A stretch of DNA of 64,000 bases from Eleginops maclovinus (GCF_036324505.1 NC_086356.1:12881244-12945243), one strand, 5' to 3'. Shown: positions 36,711-50,500, counted from the stretch's first letter. Translations and numbers: made by a program. Notes: generated by a model from the sequence alone, not told the origin.

Positions 36711-39700
36711 TGTGCATCTGTATGTCAGCAGCTAAACTCACATACTACTGGGCCCATCAGCGTAATACTTTTGGTGCTCATGTGCAACTCTATGCTCATG
36801 GATCTCTTGTGGTTGCACTGATTCGCAACTGTTATACCTTCATTACCTGCCGACGTCTCACTCCACTTCAGTAGCTAATATGCATTCTCGGCGATTAGCT
36901 TGGCTAGGCCTTGGGTGCGTTTAGAAACTGACATCCATAGAAAAACTGTGGTCTTTTGTTGAACAGCATTAGCATGTTATTTTCAAACAGGTGTGTTATG
37001 ATCCACTAAAGTAAGACATGATGCAAGATGAATAAGTTACTGTTCTTTTTACCACTCCACCATCCTGACTGTGATGATGAATTAGTGACAATTGAGGGTG
37101 ATTCCAGTCTTTTTTGATAAAGAGGGGAGAGGGACACACAGGATTTAAGATTTCAACTTTCATTTGTGAAGATTAATGTGTTGTTTCTGCTTTGAAAAAC
37201 ATAAAAAAAACTATTAAAATCGAAATATGGAATATACAGATCCTTATCCTCTATTATGAAGGAAAGCTTTACTTGTGTGAATCAGAAAAATAACTCCATA
37301 ACTGAAAGCATTTTTTAGAACTTTTCCACAATCATAATCCTGAATGTACTTCATCTCTATCGGATAATACACAGCGAGAACATGGATAAGGAAATAAGGA
37401 TGACCCAAGTCCTGGATCAAATGAGTCTGTGTGAAAGCATGCAACCCCAGTCCTTTCTGCCCTGATGTATTTATAAATCTGACACATCACATGGCAGTGA
37501 TGTCCTTTATGTAACCGTGACAATAGCCGGTTTGAGAAAAGGGAGCTCTGGCTGTCATCAGTGGCGAGCTCGCTGCTTGACCAATTGTGCGGCGTCTGCT
37601 GTGCCACTGACCCACTGCAGGGATGGGGGCAGCGTGCAGATTGCGAGAGCAGCTTACTGTTCTGTGTGATTTAATACAGCTCCGTCCGGGCTGTTTCATT
37701 AGGTGGGGCTTGTCTTTCCGCGCTGCAGTGTAATGAACTGTTTCTCCCTGAGGTCCAGATGGCCTCAGAGCGATGATGGAGGCTGGCTGTCCACGCTGTA
37801 ATCTGGTGCATAAGAAATCAGACGGATGAACTCTTAACATGCTTCCAGTTCACCTTCAGTGCCTCATCTGCAGCGCCATTATTGATTTGGAACAGGCCTG
37901 TATTTGTCATAACAAGCTAATTTGGTGAATGTATTCAAATATCTGAAGGGATAATAGAGAACATCAGATATATTATAACATTTCAAAATCTAAGGGTTAT
38001 AATTTATGATTGAAGGATTGAATGGATGTATTTTATTGGCATTTTTTCGTAGAAAGATGTGATTGACTGCTATAACTAACCAGCTCAAGTTAAAACAGAT
38101 TAATGCATCTGATCAGCTATAAGCACATGTTAACACAAGATCATATTTAGTGAGAATAAGTTTGATACATATCCTAAATACTAGCCTAGAGGGGGGTCAT
38201 GTTATTCTCCTTAATCTTTTTGTCACATTTCCCTGCATCTTAAGATCCTCATAATGACATTATTCTAAATTTGTTGAAGTCTACAAAAAAAATCTTGTTT
38301 TATTTCCAGTCTTTCCTCACGATCTATAAGGGGTTCATCTTCAGGTAAGCCGTTAGTGAATCGATTGGTCATGATATACAGTATACAGTAATGTGTGGTG
38401 TGATATATGGTGACCTCCCGATCTGTGTTTAATATCTAACGTGAGGAAGCCACAATGCACTGGACGGGCAGAAATGGTCTGTAATCCAGAGATCATAATC
38501 CAGGGATTACTGGGTTTGCAGCTGGCAAGGCATCAGCAGGCATTCCTCTCGAGGGGGGTGGACCCCTCCCCCACAGCCTTAAACCAGCTGGGGGGTTTGG
38601 GGATTGGAGCTGCACTGGGATGAGGCGCATAATTGAAGCGGATGACTTAGAATTTTTTCAGAGTTTTCACTTTCCATAAGACCTTTTGTTTGAATCCCTC
38701 AAATGTATTTAAGGGTAACTTGCCCATGGAGAATATATGTGGAAAAAGAGATTTAGAAAATGTATTAAGACACCTGTTATACCTTTGTCCTTTCAACAGT
38801 CCTATCAGGCACTTTTTTCTCTAACTATATCATACCAAAAACATTAAAATGTGCTTATTCAAATAGAAAATTCCCACACAGTAGGTTAACATGTGATGTT
38901 CAATCAAACACTTTTAATATAATCAAGTGAATATTTTCCTCTGTGTAACCTGATTACACAACCCCTCCCTCTAATCTCACACAGCAGAGATATAATCATA
39001 CTCCCATTCAGTATAACTCAAAACACACACAGTGTGTCGGTGGGAAATAAAGTGAGGGTTCTCTAACATTTTTAGGTCCAGTAAGAAAGATGTTATACTT
39101 AAATCCATTTGTCCTTTTGTAAAATGAGTTAAGAAGCACCTACATGAATTAGATTCGATCTGCTTTATTTAATCTTCTTATCTATTTGAATTGCATTTAA
39201 TTGAATTGGAAACTTTTATCATGGCTATCTGACTTCTTATTATGGTCAGTGCTTTTCCGAGATAGAAACAACCACAAATGTGTCAAATGTCTTGTTTTCT
39301 CTGGCCAACAGACGCACCCCTAAAAATATTCAGTTAATAGTGTTTTAAAAATGGTGAAAAGCAGCAAATTGTAACAATTGAAATGCAGAAAGAAGTATAT
39401 GTTTGCCATTTTGCTTCAAAAAATGACACCCTATTTAACATTTTATCCACTGATTAATTGAACTAATCAATTAATCAGTGGATAACATCTAAATGAACAT
39501 CTAAGCTGTCCCAACATCAAACACCTTATATAAAAACTGAGTAAATGTTCTCTGGAAGAAATTCCAGATGTTTTCCTATTTCAAGTTTCACAAAAGTGAG
39601 GGTTTACATATTAAAGCTGTTTTAAATTCTATTGTTAATTAAATATATTTGAGTTTTGGATCGTTCGCAACCTCACATCAACAATGACCAACTTCAACAT

Positions 39701-42700
39701 GCATCTTTCAATATTTTTGACATTTTATGCCCAAATAATGACTGGATAATGGAAACAAATCTTAGTGGTGGTATCCAGTCCTGCTTCATTGTGTAACACA
39801 GCTAGAGTAAGTTGCGTGCCTTTACTCCAGGGTTCAGAGACCCTTTGCCAGTGGAGACCCCATCATTTAATCCCTTGTTGTGGGCACTAATACATGCTTA
39901 TCTTTCACAGTAAACAATTACTTTTGTGATCCTCTGCTCCCATCAGAATAAATGGGATGAAGATTATCCCTTAGAATCTTTGTTGTCGCCCTGCTTTGTC
40001 TTACCCTCGACTTCTACACGACGGATACTTGCAAGGCTCAAAACACATTGGAAAAGCTTTGATTTACAAAACGCATTCTGCTTTGAATTGACCCTCAGTT
40101 GTGCTTGTATACTCAGATGCCCGTGGCTGGGTGTGAACATCAGCCCTGCTGTGCCACCATGTTGTGCCATCCTCTTCCTTTTTGTGCTGGCCAACTTCAC
40201 CATGGCAACCTTTATGGATGCTGGTGTGCTCCCAATAGGTTAGTAATCAAAGTGATGTTATGCTCACAGTAAAATATATACTTTTTGATTGGTGGAGGTG
40301 TTGTTTTACCATTTTCATATGTGCTTTTCCAGCTAACGAGGACGAGGACAAGGACGATGAGTTCCGCGCTCCGCTGTATAAAAATGTGGACGTGAAGGGC
40401 GTCCAGGTGCGGATGAAGTGGTGCGCCTCGTGTCATTTCTACAGACCTCCACGCTGCTCCCACTGCAGCGTCTGTGATCACTGTGTGGAGGTCAGTGCAA
40501 AATCTAAGAGAAGAGACTGGGCATCAATAGTTTTTAGTAAGAAAATCAGTCGTAGAGAATGAGTGATAACAGCGTGGATGGACAGATTGGGGTAGTGCAG
40601 CAGTGTGTGTGTGGGGGGAAAGTCAATAAAGGGGATTTCTGCAGAGTGAATGATGGACAGAGTGTGATGGAGCGAGAGAGATCTCATTAATCAGGTTAAT
40701 CCTTTTCTGAGGTCCTATGTGGTCTCTGTAGAAATGCAATTTGAAAAAGGGTTCAAACCGCCAGCATTAAACAAAGTGTATTTACAAAGCACATCGGATA
40801 CTGCTGCGTTATGTAGGTGTGCTTTTTTATGTCTTTTAATTTTCTCCCACAATGTCCCCTCAGGACTTTGACCACCACTGTCCCTGGGTGAATAACTGCA
40901 TCGGGAGGAGAAACTACCGCTACTTCTTCCTGTTTCTGTTGTCGCTGACAGCTCACATGATCTGTGTCTTCACTTTTGGCCTCATATACGTCCTGCATCA
41001 CCGGGACGAGTTATGGAAGCTGCACTGCACTGTCACGTATCCTTACACACTCTGAAGATGTGTGAGAGTGCATCTATCTGTGCATTTATTTAAATATATC
41101 AACATTAAATGAGACTTATATGAAGCAGTTTTCCTTAACAGCATGTACAGTTTGGTGGTGATCAGTATATCAGGGCTGTTTATCATCCCGGTCCTGGGAC
41201 TCGCTGGATTCCACCTGTACCTGGTGTCCCGGGGACGCACCACAAATGAACAAGTCAGTTTGATTTAATAAAATGAACTTTATTAGGTTCTGAAACACTC
41301 AACTAGCCAAGAAAAATGTCATGTCATGACAATTCTGTAAATCATTTTTTGCTGAATTCATTTTACCTTCAATTTTGTCAAGAAACACTTCCTTTTTAAA
41401 ACATTCCTTTCCTACATGGTAATTTCTGTATTTTCAAACCAGTATCAGCTTTTTATAGTAATTACTGTGATTACATTCATGATTATCTAGATAAAAATCA
41501 CCTTGATCAACTTATTATGTGTTTTTAATGCGATCCGAGATCAAATCCTATATCGTTCCATCCCTAGATTTCCCAGCTATGTTATTCCAACGTATTATCC
41601 CTGACATGATTTATTTACATCTTATTATAATGAAAACATGTGTTCTGTCATCTTTTCCTGATGCCACAGGTCACTGGGAAGTTTCAAGGAGGAGTAAATC
41701 CTTTCACACGAGGTTGTTGCAACAATCTGGAGTATCTGGTGTGCAGCCCCATCTCTCCAAAGTAAGATCCATTACCGGTACTTCTACTTAATCTTCAGAT
41801 TTTCAGGAAGATTTTAACTCACTGGCTGACGCCCTGTTTGTCATGTGACTCCAGCTACACAGCGAGGCCCTGTAAGAAAGCAGTGGTCCATGTCCAGGCT
41901 CCTTTCCTCAGACCGGAGATTGACAGGCAGAGGCCGGTGAAGGTCAAGGACAACGGGATACAGAGTCAGGATCTTCAAAACAAAGTACGCATGAACAAAT
42001 GCCAAATTCAAAGATAAATATTTTCTCATATGACATCTTAGGATTGTAACTCCAGTTGTCAAGAGATCAGATCACTCATGCTCTGTGTTTTTTACTCCTG
42101 CCAGCGAACGTCAGCCGGAGCTGTGGAGCTGTCAGACATCAAACAGATAAAGACTCCTCCACCGCTGCCACCCAAACCCGACCACGGCATGCTGAAAAGC
42201 CAATTTACTGTTATGGATGGTACTGTTGGATGACACGTATACAATTTGCCAGCCAGACAAATATTTTGATTGCATACTTAACTTACTATGTATAGTATTC
42301 GCATAGTTTTATAACCCTGCAGAATCAATTGAAGTATGAGTGTTTGTCCAGTCCTATTTAAAGACTAAACAGCATAGGGTTGTAATCATGGTGCCAAAAT
42401 ACGTACTGGATAGAGGCTAGAATATAATTATATTTTCCTCCTATTAAAGTATGTTTACTAAAAACTAGAGTTCCCAGGTGTCTAGGATGTCATTTTTTAT
42501 TATTGTGAAATGTAAAATATACATTTTTAACATGATTTTTAAAGATAGAGATATTCACTAGGTACTTATTATACCAGTTAACTCAACATTAGTTGGTCTT
42601 TTTATGGAATCTTTCATCTGTATCCTACAATTATTCACAGAGTGTTCTCTTTTTCAGAGATGGGACATCATACCAAATCTATCATTCCTGTATCCATTCC

Positions 42701-44163
42701 CACTGTGCCGCAGCTACGGCCTGTCCTGGAAGCCATCTCCAGAGGATCGTCACCCATTCCCCCGGAGCAGGTGATTTTCAGTTTGATTTGTGTTTTTTTG
42801 TTGAAATATTTACATCTATATCTAAGTCCATATTTGTTATGCTTGTGTGACTTGGTGTGTGTGTTTTTCTGATGTTGGTTAGTTGCTGAAGACATCAGAG
42901 CAGCAAGGAAACACCAACGGTCATGACTCCCGCTCGGAGCCTAAAGAAAGCCCTGCGAGAGGAAGCCAGCAGGCCGGCCTTCCAGTCCAGACCAACACCA
43001 GCTCCAGCCTACTGCAGCTCAACTCTCTGACGCTCAACTCCCGCTCACTCACCCTCAGACACAACAATCGCCATGGCAGCAAATCCCACCTACCTATGCA
43101 TGGTGATGGTTTGGGATCCAATCCCCCACCGGGAATCATCAACTCGTCCAGCCTGCTTGCCAACCACAGCAGCAGCCTCTCCTACGATAACATTATCAAC
43201 CCTGCAGACCCTCAGTTCCTGGCACAGAGAGGGGCTCCTCCGGTCAGCTACCACCCTCACTATATGACTCTGGGCTCAGACGGGACTGTGGTGCAGCGGG
43301 CCTCCCCTCACGGCTACAGTCCCGTGTTTATGGGCGTCACCAGGCAGTCCCCTCAGCCTCGAGACTCCTCCCCCTCAATGCAGGGTCTCTCCTCTAGAGA
43401 TCCCTCACCGTCTTTCCAAGGTTTCATCCAAAGAGACCCTTCTCCTAATTTTCAAGGGTTGATGCCGAGGGACCTTGCCACCCAAAGCTTAACATCACGG
43501 GAAGTTGCCCCTCCAGGTCTGGCGATGCGAGATCTGACCTCTCAGAGTCTCCGAGACAGTCTTCGCGATCTGGGTCCGCAGGGTTTGACGCCTCAGAAGT
43601 CTTCCACTGCACGCTATGATAGCTTTTCCAAAACAATCATGGCATCGATCCACGAGAGACGAGAGATGGATGATAGGGAGAGGATGCTGCGTCTCCAAGC
43701 CAGGTCCCAGGCCATGTATGGCCCAGATGTGGGGATCTATGACATTCCCAGCAGGAGGAGTCTACCACCGGAAAACACCCGACCCACGGGCTCCCGCGGA
43801 CCGACTCCTCCGGCCTACGGCTCCAGGGAGTTCCTGATGAGTACAGGCATCCTCGGGTACGGCTTGAGGACCTCACCCCTCTCCAGCTCCTCCACATCGT
43901 CTCTGACTCGAGGCCCGAAAACTTCCAGCTCCCCTCTGCAGAGCAGCAGCAGCAGCAGCCTGCAAAGCAAGGGCAGGTCTTCCTCTCCGGCGTACGGCCC
44001 TCCGGACAGACAGACTCAACCCCTCCCTTCCTCTACATCCACTCTGCCCCGTTTACCCTCCTCCTCCACCCCCTCGTACGCCTCCTATGCCACCACAAAA
44101 CGATCCTCCCTCCCATTCTCCTCCGAGGGGAAGGACTCAGTCACTCTGGGAGCCCTGAAATAA
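33338..44163 (+). CDS. zdhhc8: zdhhc8: DHHC palmitoyltransferase, complete coding sequence
   Basis: ZDHHC8 is a membrane enzyme that attaches palmitate to cysteines of partner proteins. Exons: 33338-33441, 40117-40238, 40333-40490, 40864-41036, 41142-41253, 41670-41761, 41855-41984, 42105-42219, 42658-42770, 42883-44163; total 2400 nt, 799 residues. TM1 is about residues 13-34, TM2 43-65; the cysteine-rich zinc-binding domain starts at Cys106 ([20 protein letters not shown]) and the catalytic DHHC is residues 131-134. TM3 and TM4 follow ([33 protein letters not shown]), then the [18 protein letters not shown] motif and a long Ser/Pro-rich tail with [18 protein letters not shown]. The exact wording (TCPWL, KNVDVKG) is closer to ZDHHC8 than ZDHHC5, and arvcf next door agrees. 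The tail ends VTLGALK, not the EISV-type PDZ ligand I expect from mammals. Confidence 0.92.
35536..35800 (-). mobile_element. L1-like retrotransposon remnant (RT C-terminal region)
   Basis: An 86-codon minus-strand frame reads like the tail of fish L1/Tx1-type ORF2: [10 protein letters not shown], then HVVFGG, then [20 protein letters not shown]. These match the usual order of C-terminal blocks of such reverse transcriptases. It is a short fragment with no intact ORF2 around it. The match is from memory of the family pattern. Confidence 0.5.
36635..36714 (+). repeat. (TG)n microsatellite
   Basis: About 34 perfect TG units to 36703, then one interruption (TATG) and a few more units, inside zdhhc8 intron 1. 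Confidence 0.97.
39443..39485. repeat. Perfect 19-bp inverted repeat with 5-nt loop
   Basis: Left arm TTATCCACTGATTAATTGA at 39443-39461 and its exact reverse complement at 39467-39485, loop ACTAA. It lies in zdhhc8 intron 1, about 0.63 kb before exon 2. Confidence 0.95.
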
Positions 44164-44580
44164 ATACTCCATGTTTTTGATGGTGTGAATGAATCATCTA
44201 TGCAGTGTTAGTCTCGGTCTTCACAGTTCCCAAATACTTTGTAAATAAGAGGCCATGCAGGACTTTCATCTGTGGGAGGGTGTGGGTGAATACACATGAA
44301 GGACAATAACAGAATTATTCCAAGTTCCAAATCTGCAAAACGGTGAATCTCAGGATAGTCGTGCCTCCTCTTACACACAGAGTGAGCTCTACAAAAACTC
44401 AGTCAAACCAGAAGAGCTATGTGAAGAATACAGGTTAACTTATTATCTGTTTGTATGTGTTTTGATATTGCTTTTGTGAAACAATGTAATACCATATCAT
44501 CCAATATGTCTCCCGCTGCAAAACACCCATTTTAATAGAATTTTGTAGTTGTTTATATGAATAAACTTATTTTGTAATTT
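44164..44580 (+). terminator. zdhhc8: zdhhc8 3' UTR and poly(A) signal
   Basis: The stop TAA is at 44161-44163. AATAAA lies at 44560-44565, followed by a T-rich stretch. I looked here for a further exon coding a TYEISV-like C-terminus and saw none. Confidence 0.65.
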
Positions 44581-47500
44581 TCATTTCTGTTTCATGCTAT
44601 TTTCTTATCTGAATGGCTGCCAGTAAAGCCACCTGCGCAGCTTTGCAGAATAAAATGGATGAGGTTTTACATATTTAAAGCACCTGCTGCTCTAAGTTGC
44701 AAAAAGAAAAATGCATTTGCTGCTGGTCATTTAACTTGCTACAGAGTATTATACTACAACACTTGCTCCAAATCCTAAAGATAATTTGTTCTCATTACAA
44801 ATGACATGCTTTACTGAAATATAGCAGCTATACACTTTACAGTCATTTCTATTAGAAACTGGGACGGCTCATACACCTATGCAACAGTGATTGAAGCGCT
44901 CGTTGAAAAAAAAAGGCATGTAAAGGAAAGTTTAAAATACATCTAAATGTGGTGGATTGATTCACTGGATCTGCAATGCCAGTTTCTGCTTTGAATGTGA
45001 GTTTGGCACCCTCTAGTGAACAGTTTCAGAAGGAGGAGTGGCGTTGGTTAGGCAGTGAGCTCCAGCAGATGATGCTATTGTGTGGAAAATACCAAAAAAC
45101 AGCATGTTGTCGATGTCACGGACTACAACTAATGGAAAAGTCCTAGGGCGGCTGGATAGTGTGCCCTATATTTAAGGAAGTCCATTTCACACTGCATTTT
45201 ATTATCACTACAGGTAGTTCACACTAAAAAATAATAAGAAAATCAAGAATATAAAAACTTGACAAGGCACAAATCTCCTCCTTTTTTTTCATTTAATCTA
45301 CAAGAGAAAAAGGCATCTGTAGGAAGTGTGGCTTTATGTTTTTCTAGGGTCAGATGAGAAATCCAGTGACTCATTTTGCATTTTTCTTCAAACGTCTGCT
45401 CTTCTGGCTGGCCTTCAGTCTCAGGACAGCCTCATGAGTCATTCAGGGTCTTTGCGGCAGAAATTACCTATCGCCGTGATAGACAAATACACTTTTGTGT
45501 TTAGGCAATAAATGACAAGGCTTGACTTTGACGTTGAAGCTTTTCATGTGAGTTATAGTTGCACTTGACCTTATAGCAGGTGCAGACTCGACAACAGGAA
45601 AGCTTGAAAGGATTTAGTGATTTAAACTGTTGGCAGGAATTTACAACACAGCTGAGGAACTGACAGATTTCACATCAGACCGGTTAATTCAGTGATGTAA
45701 AAAACTTGCTTGTGAATGCCTAGTTAAAGACCTGACAACAACAAAGATGTGATGCATGAACAGAAAAAAGCCTCTCAGTTCGAGTGCCAGAGAATAACAA
45801 GGAAAGTGTAAACAGCATTGTTCGGGATTCATTGGAGCATTTAGTTCTTGCCAAAATTATGTCAAACAAGATTGCAAATGATATTACACAGTCTTTTCAC
45901 TCGGGAGATTGTGCAGACGGCTGTAAGGAATTCAGAAGAGATAGCTGTTGAATATGTTGAGGCCTAAAGCATCATTAGAAGAGGGATGTGAACAAGATTC
46001 ATCGACATCCTCTACTCAAATATGCAGGCTATATCTCAAGTGGTTTAGTTCTCAGCGATTATTTTCCTTTTACAGTCACACTTTTACAAGGAAAAGTGCA
46101 ATATCGACCAGAAACCGCTGCAATCATTGTCTAAGCTACAGCAGTTTGAAAAACCTGTCGTCATAAAAATTCAAAGCTCTACAAGAAAAAAAGAGAGCCT
46201 TTCATCATTTTAGGTAGCCTCAAATGATTACATTTTGAATCTCTCTTCAAAAATGTTTTTGCCTTGAATTAAAAAATATCCTGTTTATTAAACGACAATT
46301 TCACAGTTTATCCCATGCCCACATTGAAACAGTATTTGGTACCTGCAAATGTTCCTTCTATTCATATTGAATGTGAATATAACCTTTCTTTAATAATTCT
46401 TATATAAGAAATGTTTTTCTCCTCCCACAAAGGGGCTCCATAATGATCGGGAGAGTGGATGAACCTTACAAATGCTAGCTGTGTGTAAGAGGGCATCTAC
46501 GTTTTATTTCAGTCCTCTGTAAACACTGATTTTCATGACCAAAAATGTCCTATCCCACTCAGTTTGGAAAACACTAATTCGTTTTTCTTATGTTCAAAAT
46601 GTAAATTACACCAATTTAAAAGCACTTCAAATAAGAGTATAACAATAAAATAAAAAGACACAGTTTCAAAAGGAAACACTTTACAATCATCCCTGTTTGA
46701 AAATCAAGTTCACATCCATATTATTGACCTGCTTGCTCAAGCTAAAATTGTTAAAATTATTTTTGCTAGGATAAACATTTGATCTTCTGATGTTCTTTTT
46801 GTCTTTATGCTGGTAAAAAACACAGCTGTCAAAAATTAAAGCAAATATTCTGTTCATATTTTGAGGGAAGTGGAGGGGCGTGTCTCTGGTTGATTGAAAG
46901 CAGGTGGCAGGTTTAGTCCCTGCACCTGAACAAGGTGGAGTAAACAAACCTTAGCTACCGATTATAACAAGTCATGGGCAGATAGTGTTGTATACGCAGT
47001 GAAATTGAAGTTCATCAAACCTGCATCTTAATGGAGCGGAATTATACCTGCAGGTGAGTGTGTGTTGTTTAATGAGCAGCAGCTGGGCAGCCAATTAGCT
47101 AACGGTGTGTGTGATGGCTAGTTCAACAAGCTAGCTGCATGACAAGACGAGTGTTTATACGGATCATATTATGTGATTAAATCACAAGAAAATGAGTAGA
47201 AAGCTAATATGGATTGTTGTTCAAACTGTGTATCTCTTGTCTTGTGTATGCTACTTTCTTTCTCTCATAATGATTCTATGTCATGTAGCCTGTAGGTGGT
47301 TATAGAGGGATACCACATGGTGTTGCAGCTACAAAACAAGGGGGCCTTTATGAAATCAAAATAATACAAATTGACATGTCTTATTTCACATTACATTCTA
47401 TTTAGCTGAAGCTTTTATCCAAAACGACTTGCAATAAGCACAATAAACCATGCAAGCAAATAAGCCAAACCATTGTTATTGCTGCTGCTTGAGGTTCAAA

Positions 47501-50500
47501 TGAGCTAAATCTTTAAATAACCTATTTTTATTTGTGTCCAACCAAGTGGGTTTTCAGTCTTCAAAAGGTGTGTAGACTTTCAACAGTCTCGGTTTTTTCT
47601 GATTTGTTCAAAAAACATCGTGAACCCTTTTCATGGCTAGATACCATTATGAGGATGTTTTATACATTGGGTGAACTGGCCTCACTCGTTCAATTATTTT
47701 GTTAGGTCTCTTTATCCTTAGGCTACATATAACTAATTTGTGTGCGGTCATTGGTGAGTAATAACGGTCTACAGCATCTTCAGTGAAGTGGAGGCAGCCA
47801 AAACAATTAGATCTAATAACAATGATAAAATTAGGTGATCATTTCCTATAGTTCATTCATATATATACATTGTTTTCTTTCTCTGGACCACAGGTTTTCT
47901 CCGTTGCCATGGTTCTTCTTGCATAATGCATAATGTTTTGATAAACAGAGAGCAATACAAAAAGAATGAATAGTGTGAGGGTTCATCTGAGGAACATAGA
48001 CTCCTAAACTTGGGTTAATTTACTCAATTTTCAAGTCACCTAAATTGTTTATCATAATTCTAGCGATGCTGCATACTGACCTACATTTGTGCCACCGACT
48101 CTCTCTGTAGCAGCGGTTGTCTCTCTCTCTCTCCCTCCCTCTCAGTCTCTTTTCTCTCAGCTCATTGATATGCCTGATCATCAGAGGCATCTCTGAACTG
48201 GCTGATTGTCATTTTCAGCTGCAGTGCCACTGATGCATTTCATTTCCTCCCCGGGCTCTCCCTCGGTGTGATTAAGCACTTGCTGCAGTCACTGTTGACA
48301 AAGAGAAGTTGGATTAATGGCGCCCTGGATGGTTTCTCCTCTGGATGGGAGGGGGGCTGTTTTATAATATTTACATTATTAATCAAATCACAGAGAAGGG
48401 ATGTATTGTAGTGCCGCCTCGGGAGAAGTTGTTCTTCTGTGTGTGATCCTGGCTGGTAGTTGTTTCCTAAAACTCACCAAGGGTGTGCAGCAGCAGTCGA
48501 TGTGAGGGTCAGGACGTCAGGTGCTGCTTTGTCATTTATAGTCTGAGGACAAACTCTCAATCTGACTGGATCCTTTCCAGAAGTAGCATAACTTACTGAT
48601 TTCCAGTTATATTTCTGCAAATTGATGTTGCTTATGTGATTAGATCATCTTTGAATATTTAAATATGAAAATGAAATGTGACCTTTCCCATCTGAAGCCG
48701 ATTCTGGTGACCTTTTCTGGTATTTCCAGTGTTATTATGCACTGTGTGTAAAGGGGCCATCTGAAATACAAGCAGAATTTAACACATTGCTGGCACCAAT
48801 TTCATATTTTTTGTAAACTCTTGATGGATGTTTTGTCTCAGCATTAAATTGAATTAGCCTCAGCTCCACATGCCAGCCTGAGCAGAGCAGAGGTGGAGAA
48901 GTGTGGGTTTTAATTAGGACAAACATCTGCACTGAATGTGCCTCTGTGTGGCAGAGTACACAGGAAAAGGATGTACAATTCCCCGCTGAGCACCAAAGAC
49001 TGTGTGGGCATCTGTTCATTTCAATTCATTCAGTTCCATACATGCTGAAAATGTAATATGTCTTTTTCTGTGTGGTTTGCCGACTGTGTTGAGATAATGG
49101 GCAGCAATAATTAGATTCATCTCTGTCACATGGTTGTGCCAATTTTCGATCCAGTTATTGTGGCGATGAGGGCTTAAACAAAACGATATGTACTCATAAA
49201 GCTGATGTGTCTGATTGCAAGAATGTTTAGCTATTTCTCCTCTTTTTATTTCATCAATACATTCAGCACAATTGGATTTCTTCTGGCTGGTTACAGAGAA
49301 TATAGCTTTCTGTGTGTGGTATCAGGCCAGGCGATAGGAACCGAAAATAAATCATTGTACAGATTGTAGAAAATACTTCAAAGCTACATTAGTTGCCCAG
49401 GTAGACTGTAGGAGAACATGAAAAGAAAAGTCAACGTGATCGCACTTCTATCCAAACACAGAAAGTCCTTGGTGGCAACAAAGTATGAGGGTAGTCGTTG
49501 CTGTGGATTCAGGTACCGGTAGGTTTTTCAGATTTTTTATTAAGTAATTATAGGAAAATATATGTAGAGAACGAGAGGGTAATAAGACCCCAGGCCAGGG
49601 TGCTGCAAGGATATGAATACAAAATATACAGTATTCAACTGTTTGCTATGTAGCTTCCCAACTTGCTGATTTTTCAAATAAAACCTTGCAATTTATCTGT
49701 TTATGCAGAATTAATTTACACATGAACACATTTAATGAATTTGCAGCACTGATAAATGTTCCCTGCAATAATTGAACAGAGAATAGTCCTCTTTAAAATT
49801 CTTCATCCCTGGAAGTGCTCAACTCCTTCAGGCGTTTACTTCCTACCACAAATAGACCTTGATGGTTGTTTGGATTTCAGCCAGTTCAGTTTTTTTAAGT
49901 AAACAGAATAATAAATGGTCAGCTCTCCAGTACTGATCTCCATCTTTAGGGCTACGCTGATATAGAATAGACTTTTTTTATGTCTTTGACTTTAAACGGG
50001 CCCCTTATCTCGCTGATGTCACTGGCAGCCTTGATGACTATGGCTAAAATATCTCACAAACAGGAAAATAACCTACAACACTGAACAAGTAAAGGATCCA
50101 CAGAAACTGGTTTGATGGGCTTGACAAACATGTGACTGTTAATCCATTCAGCAGATTGACAAGTATTTAAACAAATAAGATTGTAAGGGGACAAAAGGTT
50201 GCAACAGTTCTACAGATACAGTACAATAGATGCCCAGGCAGCTTACTAAACCATAAAACATCATTTTTTCCAATGTAGAGCATCCTAAAGGGACTTGCAT
50301 TTTTTTCCCTCACTGTGTTGTACAATGACAATAATTGAACCTTGAATTGAAATTGGAGGTGAATGAGCAGCAATATAAAACATTTTCGACTCTGAATGGG
50401 GCTGAATATGTCCATTATAAACGTAATTGCCAGAGATGCTAGGCTTTCAGTACGGCATGTGGAATAAAGGTGTTTGTAGCTGACATGAAGAAAGTGGTTG

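Larger units (their letters stand above)
33442..40116 (+). other. zdhhc8: zdhhc8 intron 1 (6.7 kb)
   Basis: The largest intron in the gene. It holds a poly(A) tract near 33704-33720, an L1-like remnant at about 35536-35800, a (TG)34 run at 36635-36703, a candidate 35-nt cassette exon at 38310-38344 and a perfect hairpin at 39443-39485. Nothing else was recognised. Minus-strand open frames such as 37487-37840 lack coding character. Confidence 0.7.

Noticed and set aside
36614..36874. Val/Cys-repeat frames
   Set aside because: Produced by the (TG)34 microsatellite.
33338..44163. Identification as zdhhc5
   Set aside because: ZDHHC5 is a close paralogue, but TCPWL, KNVDVKG and the arvcf neighbour favour zdhhc8; in human, ZDHHC5 lies near CTNND1.
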